From Mitsuaria sp. GD03876 (lineage in GTDB: Bacteria > Pseudomonadota > Gammaproteobacteria > Burkholderiales > Burkholderiaceae_C): a DNA stretch of 64,000 nt. A model generated the notes under the pieces. The model searched no databases. It had not been told where the DNA came from and saw only the letters and a program-made list of their open reading frames with translations. The number at the start of each line of letters is the position of its first letter. Within the stretch, counting starts at the first letter, position 1. The translations under genes and the position numbers were made by a program. Below, one piece after another: positions 26,732 through 36,562 of the stretch. The DNA lies in the NCBI RefSeq assembly GCF_029840635.1, contig NZ_JAOCCU010000024.1, forward strand, positions 1 through 64,000, in the 5' to 3' direction.

Positions 26732-27949
26732 ATGTTGCGTTTGTCGCTGCTTGCCCTTGTCGCCATGTCCTTGCTTGCCGGTTGCGGCAAACCCTCTCCC
26801 GACAAGAAGGCCACCCCCGCCGCTGCCGCGGCCAGCGCGCCCAGCCTGCTGGTGGCCCCCGAGGACGTGCAGACGCTGGGGGTCAGCGAATACGCCAGCG
26901 GCCCGGTGATCACTGGCTCCATCCAGCCTGAACGCCGCGCCGACCTGCGGGCCGAGCTGCAGGCCATCGTGCTGGCGGTCCACAAGGAAAACGGCGAGCG
27001 CGTGAAGCGCGGCGACCTGCTGGTCCGCCTGGACGACACCGCCATCCGCGACACCGTCCAGTCCGCCGACGAGTCCGCGCGCGCCGCCTCGCAGAGCTTC
27101 GAGCAGGCCGAGCGCCAGTACCAGCGCCTGAAGACGCTGCAGGCGCAGGGCATGAGCTCCATCCAGGCGATGGAGGATGCCGAGATCCGCCGCAACAACG
27201 CGCAGAGCGACCTGGTCGCCGCCCGGGCCCGCGTGGCCACCGCGCGCCAGCAGCAGCAGCGCACCGAGGTGCGCGCGCCGTTCGACGGCGTGGTTAGCGA
27301 CCGCAAGGTCTCGCCGGGCGACTCGGCGCAGCTGGGCAAGGAACTGATCAAGGTGATGGATCCGGCGTCGATGCGCTTCGAGGGCCTGGTGTCCGCCGAC
27401 CGCATGTCCGAGCTCAAGCTGGGCCAGACGGTCTACTTCCGCGTCAACGGCTATCCGCAGGTCGACTTCCAGGGCAAGGTGCGCCGCATCGCCCAGGCGG
27501 CCAACGCGAGCACCCGCCAGGTCGAGGTGCTGGTGGACTTCGCCGGCGCGCAGCAGCCCGGCGTGGCCGGCTTGTATGCCGAGGGCCGGGTGCAGACCAA
27601 CAGCGTCTCGGCGCTGATGGTGGCGGACGGCGCGCTGGTGCGCGAGGGCGACCGGGCCTATGTCTGGCGCGTGGACGCGGGCAAGGTCGGCAAGTCCGCC
27701 GTGAAGCTCGGCGCCCGCGACGACCGGCAGGGGCTGTACGTCGTCGCCGACGGCCTCAAGAATGGCGACCGCATCCTGCGCCACCCGACCAGCACGCTGA
27801 TCGACGGCCAGCGCGTGGAGCTGACCAAGGCCGCGGTGCCGGCCGTGGCCGACGCCGGCAGCGCCAAGACGGGCGCGTCGCCGGCGGTGCCGGGCGTCGC
27901 GCCGGGCCTGGTCCCGGGCGTGGCCGCCTCGGCCGCCTCGGGCATCTGA
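26732..27949 (+). CDS. RND efflux periplasmic adaptor lipoprotein
   Basis: A 405-residue membrane fusion protein starting at ATG 26732; an in-frame start at 26669 would add an unnatural N-terminus. The lipobox LLAGC puts the lipidated Cys at residue 18. Next come a lipoyl/biotinyl-like domain and a hairpin of long helices (residues about 100-200, SFEQAERQYQRLKTLQAQGM), then beta-barrel and membrane-proximal domains. It would bridge the inner-membrane pump encoded 28 bp downstream to an outer-membrane channel, which is not in this window. Confidence 0.93.
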   Translation: MLRLSLLALVAMSLLAGCGKPSPDKKATPAAAAASAPSLLVAPEDVQTLGVSEYASGPVITGSIQPERRADLRAELQAIVLAVHKENGERVKRGDLLVRLDDTAIRDTVQSADESARAASQSFEQAERQYQRLKTLQAQGMSSIQAMEDAEIRRNNAQSDLVAARARVATARQQQQRTEVRAPFDGVVSDRKVSPGDSAQLGKELIKVMDPASMRFEGLVSADRMSELKLGQTVYFRVNGYPQVDFQGKVRRIAQAANASTRQVEVLVDFAGAQQPGVAGLYAEGRVQTNSVSALMVADGALVREGDRAYVWRVDAGKVGKSAVKLGARDDRQGLYVVADGLKNGDRILRHPTSTLIDGQRVELTKAAVPAVADAGSAKTGASPAVPGVAPGLVPGVAASAASGI

Positions 27950-27977
27950 ATCCGGACCGAGTCAGAGGAGACCTCCG

Positions 27978-30900
27978 ATGTTCCTGTCCAATTTCTCGGT
28001 CAAGAAGCCGATCTCGATGGTGGTGATCATCATCGGGCTGATGGCGCTGGGGCTGCTCGCGCTGTCCAAGCTGCGGGTCAACCAGATCCCCGACGTCGAG
28101 CAGCCCTTGCTCGTGGTCGGCATCACCTATCCCGGCGCGTCGCCAGAGACGGCCGAGCGCGAGATCATCAACCGCATCGAGAAGTCGCTCAACAGCATCT
28201 CGGGCGTGACCGAGGTGCGCTCCACCGCGAGCGAGGGTTACGCGCAGCTGCTGCTGATCTTCAACTTCAACAAGAACATGATCGAGGCGGCGGACGAGGT
28301 CCGCAACGCGATCGCGGCGGTGCGGCACAAGCTGCCGCTGGAGATGCGCGAGCCGGTGCTGCAGCGCATCGACCCGTCGGCGCAGCCGATCATGCAGCTG
28401 GCGCTGTCGTCCAGCGAGCAGACGCATGCCGAGATCTCGCGCCTGGCGGAGGACCAGCTCGCCGACCGCTTCCGGGCGATCTCCGGCGTGGCCACGGTGA
28501 CGGTCAACGGCTCGCTCAACCGCGAGCTGTCGGTGCTGCTGAGCGCGCAGAAGCTGCGTGAGTTCAACGTGTCGGTGACCGAGGTCGTCAACGCGCTGAA
28601 GATGCAGAACACCACCGCGCCGGTGGGCAAGGTCCGCGGGCTGATGGAAGACCAGTCGATCCGGCTGCTGGGCCGCATCGAGTCGCCGTCCGACTTCAAC
28701 CAGATCGTCGTCAAGCGCTTCGGCGGCGAGCTGATCCGCCTCGGGCAGGTCGCCACGGTGCAGGACGGCTTCGCCGAGCAGACCGGTTTCTCGGTGCGCA
28801 ACGGCCATCCCAACGTGGGCCTGTCGGTCACGCGCTCGCGCGACGCCTCCACCGTCTCGGTCGCGGACGCGACCCGCAAGCTGGTCGAGGAGATCAACGC
28901 GACGCTGCCCAAGGGCACGAAGCTGGAGGTCACGCAGGACGGCGGCCGCGACGCGCAGGACAGCCTGAACAACGTGATCCACGCGCTGGTCTTCGGCGCG
29001 GGCCTGACCATCTTCGTGGTCTACGTGTTCCTGAACTCGTGGCGCTCGACGCTGATCACCGCGCTGTCGCTGCCGACCTCGGTCATCGCCGCCTTCATCG
29101 CGGTGTGGCTGTGCGGCTTCACGCTGAACTTCATGAGCCTGCTGGGCCTGTCGCTGGCCATCGGCGTGCTGATCGACGACGCGATCGTGGTGCGCGAGAA
29201 CATCGTGCGCCACATGGAGCGCGGCGCCGATCGCCGCACCGCCGCGCTCAAGGGCACGGCCGAGATCGGCATGGCCGTCGCGGCCACGACCTTCTCGATC
29301 GTGGCCGTGTTCATCCCGGTGGCCTTCATGCCGGGCGTGTCCGGCGAATGGTTCCGCCCGTTCGGGCTGACCGTGGTGGCCTCGGTGCTGGTGTCGCTGT
29401 TCATCTCGTTCACGCTGGACCCGATGCTGTCGGCCTACTGGGGCGATCCCCCGGGGCATCACGAGGCGCCCAAGACCGGCATCTCCAAGCTGCTGCAGCG
29501 CTTCAATGAATGGTTCGACCACCAGGCCGACCGCTACGGCTACGTCATCGAGTGGGCGCTGCACCACCGCCGCTGGATGGCCTTCTTCGCCTCGGCGAGC
29601 CTGGTGCTGGCGCTGTTCCTGCAGTCGACCTGGGGCGGCTCGAGCTTCCTGCCGGCGTCGGACTCCGGGACGATCGCCATCGAGGTGCGCACGCCCGCGA
29701 GCTCCAGCCTGGAGTACGCGCGGCTGAAGATGGCCGCGGGCTCGGCGCTGGCGCGCCAGCTGCCCGAGACCAAGGCCACCAACGAGTACGTGAACGTCAG
29801 CGGCGGCCGCATCTACGTCGACCTGGGCAAGAGCACCGAGCGCAAGCGCGGCGCCCCCGAGATCGCCGCCGACCTGCGCAGCCGCGTGTCGCGGCTGGTG
29901 GGCGCGGAGTACGTGGTGCTGGACGACCTGAACAACGGCGCGCAGAAGCCGGTGCAGATCCGCTTCCACGGCACCGAGTCGCGCAAGCTGATGGAGATCA
30001 CCACCGAGTACATGGCCAAGCTGCGCAACGTGCCGGGCGCGGTGGACGTCGGCCTGTCGGAGCAGGACCCGCAGGACGAGCTGCAGATCGAGCTCAACCG
30101 CGGGCTGGCCAATTCGCTGGGCATCTCGGTGGGCGACGCCGCCAGCGCGCTGCGCGTGGCCTTCGCCGGCGTGGAGGTGGGCGACTGGGTCGACCCCAGC
30201 GGCGAGACCCGCGACGTGGCGGTGCGCCTGGCGCCGGCCGACCGCGTCGACGCCAGCAACATCGAGCGGCTGCCGATCGCCGTGTCGGGCGCCGGCGTGA
30301 TGGTGCCGCTGGAGCAGATCGCCAAGGTGTCGATGGGCAAGGGCCCGGCCAAGATCCAGCACTCGGACGGCAAGCGGATGATCGCGGTGTCGGCCAACGC
30401 GCACGGCCGCTCGCCGGGCGAGGTGACCAAGGACGCGGTGAAGCTGGCCAAGTCGATCAACTTCCCGCAGGGCTACGGCATCGAGCTGGCCGGCGCGTCC
30501 AAGGACCAGGAAGAGGTCTTCGGCGCGATGTTCATCGCGCTGTTCTCGGGCATCGCGCTGATGTACCTGATCCTGGTGATGCAGTTCGGCAGCTTCGCCG
30601 CGCCGATCGGGGTGATGTACTCGCTGCCGCTGGCGCTGATCGGCGTGGTGGTGGCGCTGCTGATCACCAAGGGCACGCTGAACCTGATGAGCTTCATCGG
30701 CATCATCATGCTGGCCGGCCTGGTGGCGAAGAACGCCATCCTGCTGCTGGACGCCGCGCGCCAGGAGGAGAACGCCGGCGTGCCGCGCGAGGAGGCGCTG
30801 ATGCACGCGGGCCGCAAGCGCTTCCGGCCGATCCTGATGACGACCTTCGCGCTGGTGGCGGGCATGCTGCCGGTGGCGATCGGCGTGGGCGAGGGCGGCG

Positions 30901-31211
30901 AGTTCTACCGCCCGATGGCCGTGGCCATCATCGGCGGGACGATCACCTCGACCTTCCTGACGCTGCTCATGATCCCGTGCTTCTACGACAGCATCGAGCT
31001 CTTCTTCGAGCGGCTCAAGGCCAACTTCCCGCGCCGCGCGCAGCGCTTCACCGCGGGCGGCGCCTGGGCGCTGAGCATCCTGCAGACCATCGTGGTCGCG
31101 CTGGCCTACCTGAGCTGGCTGCTGTTCGTGTTCTGGATCCTGGAGTGGGTGTACCGGCGCTTCAAGCCGGCACCGGCCCAGTCCTTCGCGCCGCAAGGCA
31201 GCGACGACTGA
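27978..31211 (+). CDS. RND-family efflux pump, inner-membrane subunit
   Basis: A 1077-residue pump of the AcrB/HAE1 type, preceded by GAGGAGAC. The protein starts NFSVKKPISMVVIIIGLMAL, has two large periplasmic loops, and in span 4 shows the proton-relay acidic pair (AIGVLIDDAIVVRENIVRHM). The conserved GLVAKNAILLLDAARQ and FRPILMTTFALVAGMLPVAI segments mark the second half. With the adaptor it should export drugs, solvents or toxic metabolites using proton motive force. Its stop codon TGA (31209-31211) directly abuts the convergent stop of the sensor kinase. Confidence 0.96.
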   Translation: MFLSNFSVKKPISMVVIIIGLMALGLLALSKLRVNQIPDVEQPLLVVGITYPGASPETAEREIINRIEKSLNSISGVTEVRSTASEGYAQLLLIFNFNKNMIEAADEVRNAIAAVRHKLPLEMREPVLQRIDPSAQPIMQLALSSSEQTHAEISRLAEDQLADRFRAISGVATVTVNGSLNRELSVLLSAQKLREFNVSVTEVVNALKMQNTTAPVGKVRGLMEDQSIRLLGRIESPSDFNQIVVKRFGGELIRLGQVATVQDGFAEQTGFSVRNGHPNVGLSVTRSRDASTVSVADATRKLVEEINATLPKGTKLEVTQDGGRDAQDSLNNVIHALVFGAGLTIFVVYVFLNSWRSTLITALSLPTSVIAAFIAVWLCGFTLNFMSLLGLSLAIGVLIDDAIVVRENIVRHMERGADRRTAALKGTAEIGMAVAATTFSIVAVFIPVAFMPGVSGEWFRPFGLTVVASVLVSLFISFTLDPMLSAYWGDPPGHHEAPKTGISKLLQRFNEWFDHQADRYGYVIEWALHHRRWMAFFASASLVLALFLQSTWGGSSFLPASDSGTIAIEVRTPASSSLEYARLKMAAGSALARQLPETKATNEYVNVSGGRIYVDLGKSTERKRGAPEIAADLRSRVSRLVGAEYVVLDDLNNGAQKPVQIRFHGTESRKLMEITTEYMAKLRNVPGAVDVGLSEQDPQDELQIELNRGLANSLGISVGDAASALRVAFAGVEVGDWVDPSGETRDVAVRLAPADRVDASNIERLPIAVSGAGVMVPLEQIAKVSMGKGPAKIQHSDGKRMIAVSANAHGRSPGEVTKDAVKLAKSINFPQGYGIELAGASKDQEEVFGAMFIALFSGIALMYLILVMQFGSFAAPIGVMYSLPLALIGVVVALLITKGTLNLMSFIGIIMLAGLVAKNAILLLDAARQEENAGVPREEALMHAGRKRFRPILMTTFALVAGMLPVAIGVGEGGEFYRPMAVAIIGGTITSTFLTLLMIPCFYDSIELFFERLKANFPRRAQRFTAGGAWALSILQTIVVALAYLSWLLFVFWILEWVYRRFKPAPAQSFAPQGSDD

Positions 31212-34200
31212 TCAGCCGGCGCGTCGGCGGTTCCACCAGGCGCCGCCGCGCGCCGGGTTGCCGCCGCCGTCGCTCGTGTCGTAGGCGCGCGTGGCGGGCA
31301 CGCACAGCTCGACCCGCGTGCCCGCGTCCGGCTCGGAGGCCAGGCGGTAGGTGGCGCCGGCCAGTTCGGCGCGCTCGCGCATGCCGGACAGGCCCCAGTG
31401 GCCGGGGCGGCCGCCGCGGGCCTGCACCTCGGCCGGCACGCCGACGCCGTCGTCCTGGACGGTCAGCGAGAACGCGTCCTCGCCGTAGCGCACCGTCACC
31501 TCGATGCGGTTGGCCCGCGCATGCTGGAACGCGTTGAAGATCGCCTCGCGCGCGATCAGGCACAACGACGCCGACAGCGACGGCGCCAGCGGCCGCGGCG
31601 CGCCGTCGACGCGCAGCGCGAAGGCCGCGCCGTGCGTGTGCGACAGTTCGCGGCCGAGCGCCTCCAGCGTCTGCTCCAGCCGGTTGAGATCGGGCGGCGG
31701 CAGGCGCAGGTCGGTGACGCGGTCGCGGCCCTCGATCAGCAGGGCGTCGGCGTCGAGCAGCACGCGCTCCATCGCGGCGCGCTCGGTGCCCGGCAGGCGT
31801 CGCGCGATCGCCTCGAAGCGCAGGATCAGGCCGTAGACGCCCTGCAGCAGCGTGTCGTGCAGGTCGCGCGCGATGCGCTCGCGTTCCTGCACGCGGGCGG
31901 CGAGGCGGTCCTGCTCATGCGCGCGGCGCTGGCGGCCGCGCAGCGCGGCCAGGACGCCGAGCACGGCGATCCCGGCGAGCACCGCCGCCGCGCGGAACCA
32001 CGCGTTCTGCGTCAGCGTCGGCGCGATCTCGAAGCGCATCGTGGCGGGCTCGGCGCTCCACGGACCGCCGTCCTGCGAGGCCTCGACGCGGAACTCGTAG
32101 GCGCCCGGGCCGAGGTTGGTGTAGAACGCGCGGCGCCGCGTGCCGGCCTCCTGCCAGTCGGCGTCCTGGCCGACCAGCCGGTAGCGGAAGCGGGTGCGCT
32201 CGGGCTGCGCGAGGCTGATCGCGGTGTAGGCGATCTCCAGGTCGCGCGTGCCGGGCGCCAGGCGCGGCAGGCCGCCCTCGGGCATCGGCACCGGCTCGCC
32301 GTGGATCAGCAGGCGCTGCGCGTCGACCGGTGGCGGCGCGACGTCGCCCTTGGGCAAGCGCGTGGGATCGATGCGCACGAGCCCGTTGCTGAGCGAGAAC
32401 CACAGCCGTCCGTCCGGCGTGCGCGCCGCGGTCCGCAAGGGCCAGGACTGCTCGGCGCGGCCGCTGAGGCCGTCGGTCAGGTCGAAGCGCCGACCCGCGG
32501 GACGGGCGGCGGCCGGCGCGCGTGGCGCGTCCGGCATCCCCGACGTATTCGGCGTGGCGGCGCGTCCTGTGTCGGGCGCGACCTCGAGCGCGCGCCGGAC
32601 CTCGTCCGCGGTGAGCCGCGTGATGCCGTTCGCGCCGTTCATCCACAACTCGCCCTCGGGCGTCTCGACGATGCCCGACACGCCGTCCAGCGCGTCGGGA
32701 TCGGCCAGGCGCAGCACGGGCATCCCCGGCTCCGAGACCAACTGGACACCGCGGTCGCCGCCGATCCAGAGCCGCGTTCCCTGGCGCGCGATCACCTTGA
32801 TCCCGCCGATCTTCAGCCCGTCGGCCGGGGTGAGCGCGATCGTCTTGTCGCCCTCGCGGCGCAGCAGCGTGCCGTCGCCGTAACCGATCCAGATCCGGCC
32901 GCGCGCGTCCGCGGCGATCGCGTCGGGGCCCTTGTAGGGGAAGCCGTCGCGGCCGGACAGCCGCGTCACCTTGCCGTCGGCGTAGCGCATCAGGCCGTAG
33001 CGATGGCCGTTGAACCAGATCGAGCCGTCGGCGGCCTCGGTGATCTCGAAGACCGCCGCGAGCCAGGGCAGGCCGTCCGGCGTGGGCAACTGGACGAAGC
33101 GGTCGCCGTCCTGGCGCCACAAGCCCTTGCGCCCGCCGACCCAGAGCCGCCCGTGGCGATCGACGTGGATGGCGGTGAAGGTCTCCATGCCTGGATCGGT
33201 GGGGACCTCCTCGAGCGTGGCGCCACTGGGTGCCAGGCGCCGCACCGTGTCGCCGGACGCGACCCAGAGGGCGCCGGCGTCGTCGGTGGCCATCGCGATG
33301 CTGGCGCTGCGGTTGGGCAGGTCGATGCGGTCGACCGCGGCGCCTCGGAAGCGGTCGAGTCCGCCGTTGGTGCCGACCCAGATCGCGCCGTCACGGTCCT
33401 GGAAGACGCGCATCACCAGCTCGCCCGACAGGCCCTTGTCGGTGCCCAGGAACTGGTGGGTCGCCCCGGCCGCCTCGGGCGTGCCGGAGACGTCGAGGCG
33501 GTTGAGCCCGTCCTTCGCGCCGTACCAGAGCAGGCCGCGGCGGTCGAACGCGGGCATGAAGAAGCTCCTCGGCACGGGGTAGGGCGCGGCCATGGCCGGC
33601 GCTCCCGGTGCCGCCGATGCCGACGACGATGCCGATGCCGATGCCGATGCCGATGCCGACGACGATGCCGATGCCGATGCCGATGCCGATGCCGATGCCG
33701 ACGACGCCGACGACGCGGGCGATGCGGGCGATGCGGGCGATGCGGGCGATGCGGGCGATGCGAGCGATGCGAGCGATGCGGACAAGGGCGGCGGCAGCCG
33801 CATGAGGCCGCGCACCGCGCCCGACATGTCGTTGGCCCAGGCGTTGCCGTCGGCGCCGATGACGAGCTGGGTGAGGCCCAGCGCCGGCACCTCGGTGGCG
33901 ACGAAGCGCGCGCTGCCGGCGGCCTTCACGAACACGGTGCGGTCGGTGACGACCCAGACGTTGTCGCGGCCGTCGACGTCGACCTTGAGCGTCGGCGGCG
34001 CGTGGCCACTGCCGTCGTCGTAGCCGGATTCAGGACCGATCGCGACCCAGCCCTCGCCCTGGTGCCTGAGCAGGGCGCGGCCGGTGGCGGTCCACAGCGT
34101 GCCATCCCGTTCCGCGGCGAAGGCGCGGGTGGAGGTCACGAAGTGCCCGGTCGGCGGATCGACATGAAGCACGCGGCCCTGGCGGACGAACGCCGTGCCG

Positions 34201-34571
34201 CCGTCGAGCAGCCCGACCCACAAGCCGTTGTCCTTGGTGGCGAAGAGCGACAGCACCTGCCGGCTGGGCAAGGCCTGGCCGGCGATCGTGTCGAAGCGCT
34301 CGAAGCGCAGGCCATCGAAGCGATACAGCCCGGCGCCCGTGCCCAGCCACAGGTAGCCGTCGGTGGTCTGCGCGATGGCCATGACCGGGCCGGGCATGCC
34401 GTCCTTCAGCGTCCAGGTCGTGTGCTGCAGGTGCGCGAGCGGCTGCTCGGACGGCGTCGAGGACTGGGCGTGCGCGGGCCACGGCGCCCAGGCGGCGATC
34501 AATGCGATCGCCAGCGCGGCGGGCGCGAACGGCGATGGAAAGGGAAAGCGAACCGGGCGCGGGAAGGACAT
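31212..34571 (-). CDS. Two-component sensor kinase with propeller sensor (1119 aa)
   Basis: A signal peptide (residues 1-36) is followed by about a dozen Reg_prop repeats that build two periplasmic propellers (DGYLWLGTGAGLYRFDG, DGAIWVGTNGGLDRFRG), a Y_Y_Y domain (GAYEFRVEASQDGG), one membrane helix near residue 860, a HisKA_3 dimerisation domain with the phospho-acceptor His (RERIARDLHDTLLQGVYGLI), and a HATPase domain (AREAIFNAFQHARANRIEVT). This is a NarX/DesK-type kinase of the BaeS-unrelated hybrid-propeller group that senses glycans in other bacteria; the ligand here is unknown. A Ser/Ala/Pro repeat of some 65 residues interrupts the propeller. No response-regulator gene is adjacent. 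Confidence 0.9.
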   Translation of the reverse strand: MSFPRPVRFPFPSPFAPAALAIALIAAWAPWPAHAQSSTPSEQPLAHLQHTTWTLKDGMPGPVMAIAQTTDGYLWLGTGAGLYRFDGLRFERFDTIAGQALPSRQVLSLFATKDNGLWVGLLDGGTAFVRQGRVLHVDPPTGHFVTSTRAFAAERDGTLWTATGRALLRHQGEGWVAIGPESGYDDGSGHAPPTLKVDVDGRDNVWVVTDRTVFVKAAGSARFVATEVPALGLTQLVIGADGNAWANDMSGAVRGLMRLPPPLSASLASLASPASPASPASPASPASSASSASASASASASASSSASASASASASSSASAAPGAPAMAAPYPVPRSFFMPAFDRRGLLWYGAKDGLNRLDVSGTPEAAGATHQFLGTDKGLSGELVMRVFQDRDGAIWVGTNGGLDRFRGAAVDRIDLPNRSASIAMATDDAGALWVASGDTVRRLAPSGATLEEVPTDPGMETFTAIHVDRHGRLWVGGRKGLWRQDGDRFVQLPTPDGLPWLAAVFEITEAADGSIWFNGHRYGLMRYADGKVTRLSGRDGFPYKGPDAIAADARGRIWIGYGDGTLLRREGDKTIALTPADGLKIGGIKVIARQGTRLWIGGDRGVQLVSEPGMPVLRLADPDALDGVSGIVETPEGELWMNGANGITRLTADEVRRALEVAPDTGRAATPNTSGMPDAPRAPAAARPAGRRFDLTDGLSGRAEQSWPLRTAARTPDGRLWFSLSNGLVRIDPTRLPKGDVAPPPVDAQRLLIHGEPVPMPEGGLPRLAPGTRDLEIAYTAISLAQPERTRFRYRLVGQDADWQEAGTRRRAFYTNLGPGAYEFRVEASQDGGPWSAEPATMRFEIAPTLTQNAWFRAAAVLAGIAVLGVLAALRGRQRRAHEQDRLAARVQERERIARDLHDTLLQGVYGLILRFEAIARRLPGTERAAMERVLLDADALLIEGRDRVTDLRLPPPDLNRLEQTLEALGRELSHTHGAAFALRVDGAPRPLAPSLSASLCLIAREAIFNAFQHARANRIEVTVRYGEDAFSLTVQDDGVGVPAEVQARGGRPGHWGLSGMRERAELAGATYRLASEPDAGTRVELCVPATRAYDTSDGGGNPARGGAWWNRRRAG
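33615..33782. repeat. GATGCC hexamer and GCGGGCGAT 9-mer microsatellites in the kinase gene
   Basis: A block of GATGCC/GACGAT hexamers (33615-33705) runs directly into six to seven copies of a 9-bp GATGCGGGC unit. On the coding strand they give Ser-Ala and Ser-Pro-Ala repeats. Both unit lengths are multiples of three, so copy-number change alters a linker but keeps the frame. Confidence 0.9.
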
Positions 34572-34684
34572 CGACGAGGCAGGGAAGGCGGGCGGCGCGC
34601 TCGGGCGCGGAAGCCGGCGGATTGTGCCTTCGCCATCCCGGCGCGACCTGCAAGCCGCGGTGACTTGCCTCTCTAAACGAACGA

Positions 34685-34702
34685 CCCCGGGTTGCCCCGG
34701 GG
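34685..34702 (-). terminator. Terminator downstream of the FAD oxidase gene
   Basis: CCCCGGG and CCCGGGG pair perfectly around a 4-base loop. On the minus strand a T-rich tract (TCGTTCGTTTAG) follows, so this should end leftward transcripts from the oxidase before the kinase gene. Confidence 0.6.
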
Positions 34703-34707
34703 CGGGC

Positions 34708-36120
34708 TCAGACCACGCGTCCCGGGTTCAGCAGTCCGCGCGGATCCAGCGCCTGCTTGATCTGGCGCATCAGCTGCATCGCCACCGGGCTCTTGCGCTG
34801 CGCGAGCTCGTCGCGCTTGAGTTGGCCGATGCCGTGCTCGGCCGAGATCGACCCGCCATGGGCCGTCACCTGGTCGTAGACGATCTCGTTGACCGCCGCC
34901 TCGTGCTCGCGCAGGAAGTCGGCGGCGGCCACGCCCTCGGGCGCCTGCAGGTTGTAGTGCAGGTTGCCGTCGCCCAGGTGGCCGAAGTCCACCAGCCGCG
35001 CGCCCGGGAAGCGCTCGGCGAGCAGCGCGTCGCAGCGCTCGACGAAGTCCGGGATCCGCGACACCGGCAGCGCGATGTCGTGCTTGATGTTCAGGCCTTC
35101 CTCGCTCTGCGCCAGCGGGATGGACTCGCGCAGGTGCCACATCGCCTGGCTTTGCGACAGGCTTTCCGCCACCGCCGCGTCGTCGATCGCGCCGCGCTCC
35201 AGCGCGTCCTCGAGCAGCGACTCGAACTGGGTGCGGGCGTGTTCCTCGCCCTCGCTGTCCGAGAGTTCCAGCAGCACCGTCCATGGCCGCGGGCCCAGCG
35301 GCTGCGCCAGTTGCGGGAAGTGCTTGGCGACCAGCGCCAGCGACAGCGCGTTCATCACCTCAAAGCCGGTCAGCGCCGCGCCGCAACGCGACTGCGCCAG
35401 CCCGAGCAGCGTCACCGCGTCGCGCAGCGTGTCGCAGGCCGCCAGCGCCGTCATCCGCGCGCGCGGCAGCGGATGCAGCTTCAGCGTCGCGGCGGTGATC
35501 ACGCCCAGCGTGCCTTCGGAGCCGATGAACAGGTCGCGCAGGTCGTAGCCGGTGTTGTCCTTGCGCAGCCCGGACAGGCCGTCCCAGACGGTGCCGTCGG
35601 CGGTCACGACCTCCAGGCCCAGGCACAGCTCGCGCGCGTTGCCGTAGCGCAGCACCTGCGTGCCGCCGGCATTGGTCGCGAGGTTGCCGCCGATCGTGCA
35701 GCTGCCTTCGGCGGCCAGGCTCAGCGGGAACAGCAGCCCCGCGTCGCGCGCGGCCTGCTGGACGTTCTGCAGCACGCAGCCGGCCTCGGCCGTCATCGTC
35801 AGGTTGGACGGGTCGATCTGGCGGATCCGGTTCAGCCGCTGCAGGCTCAGCAGCAGCTGCGTGCCCGAGCCGTCCGGCACGCCGCCGCCGACCAGCCCGG
35901 TGTTGCCGCCTTGCGGCACCAGCGGCACGCGGTGCTCGCGGGCCAGCGCGACGACCGCGGCGACCTGCGCCGTGTCGGCCGGCCGCACGACCGCGAGCGC
36001 GCGGCCGGCGTAGCGCTTGCGCCAGTCGCGCTCATAGGCGGACAGGTCCTGCGCGGCGGGCAGCAGCACCTGGGCCTCGCCCAACTGGGCGCGCAGCGCG
36101 TCGATCAGGGCGGCGCTCAT
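34708..36120 (-). CDS. GlcD-type FAD-linked 2-hydroxyacid oxidoreductase
   Basis: A 470-residue protein of the VAO/PCMH flavin family. FAD-binding signatures are VPLVPQGGNTGLVGGGVPDG (about 66-85) and SCTIGGNLATNAGGTQVLRY (about 142-161). The C-terminal GHLGDGNLHYNLQAPEG and ISAEHGIGQLKRDEL are the metal/substrate-site motifs of the D-lactate, glycolate and D-2-hydroxyglutarate dehydrogenase group. D-2-hydroxyglutarate dehydrogenase is a good candidate but cannot be told apart here. It directly abuts the DUF2069 gene upstream (stop and start adjacent), so the two form an operon. Confidence 0.9.
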   Translation of the reverse strand: MSAALIDALRAQLGEAQVLLPAAQDLSAYERDWRKRYAGRALAVVRPADTAQVAAVVALAREHRVPLVPQGGNTGLVGGGVPDGSGTQLLLSLQRLNRIRQIDPSNLTMTAEAGCVLQNVQQAARDAGLLFPLSLAAEGSCTIGGNLATNAGGTQVLRYGNARELCLGLEVVTADGTVWDGLSGLRKDNTGYDLRDLFIGSEGTLGVITAATLKLHPLPRARMTALAACDTLRDAVTLLGLAQSRCGAALTGFEVMNALSLALVAKHFPQLAQPLGPRPWTVLLELSDSEGEEHARTQFESLLEDALERGAIDDAAVAESLSQSQAMWHLRESIPLAQSEEGLNIKHDIALPVSRIPDFVERCDALLAERFPGARLVDFGHLGDGNLHYNLQAPEGVAAADFLREHEAAVNEIVYDQVTAHGGSISAEHGIGQLKRDELAQRKSPVAMQLMRQIKQALDPRGLLNPGRVV

Positions 36121-36543
36121 TCAGGCGTCCTTCGGTGTGTCGCCGGCCTGCCGGGCCTGGGCCAGCCGCAGCCGGATCTGCGCGGCGCAGGCGATGAAGA
36201 TCGTCACCGACAGCACCACCTCGACCCAGGCCAGCGCCATGCCGATGCCACGTTCGGAGGTGCCGCGCACCAGGCCCTCGGTGACATAGAGCCAGATCAT
36301 CAGGCTGACCCAGCGGTAGGTGTACATGCGGTAGCGCCACAGGCCCGCCAGCGGCATCAGCAGCGGCAGCGCCTTGATCGCCAGCGTGCCGCGGCCGGTC
36401 GGCGCGAGCCACAGTTCCCAGGCCAGGCAGACCAGCGCCAGCGCCAGCGTCGCGAGGAAGGCCAGGTGGCGGCTGCCGCGCTCGCGCGGGGTGGGCTCGG
36501 TGCGCGGGGACGGCATCTCGGGAGCGGCGGCGAGGGTTGACAT
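36121..36543 (-). CDS. DUF2069 small inner-membrane protein
   Basis: A 140-residue protein with four predicted helices (FLATLALALVCLAWELWLAP, IKALPLLMPLAGLWRYRMYT, SLMIWLYVTEGLVRG and VVLSVTIFIACAAQIRL). The sequence between helices 2 and 4 is typical of DUF2069, widespread in beta- and gammaproteobacteria with unknown function. Start at 36543 is the most upstream sensible ATG, though no Shine-Dalgarno is visible and an internal ATG at about 36516 is possible. Only 19 bp separate it from the divergent YihY gene. Confidence 0.85.
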   Translation of the reverse strand: MSTLAAAPEMPSPRTEPTPRERGSRHLAFLATLALALVCLAWELWLAPTGRGTLAIKALPLLMPLAGLWRYRMYTYRWVSLMIWLYVTEGLVRGTSERGIGMALAWVEVVLSVTIFIACAAQIRLRLAQARQAGDTPKDA

Positions 36544-36562
36544 GGCTGGCATCATAGCCAGC

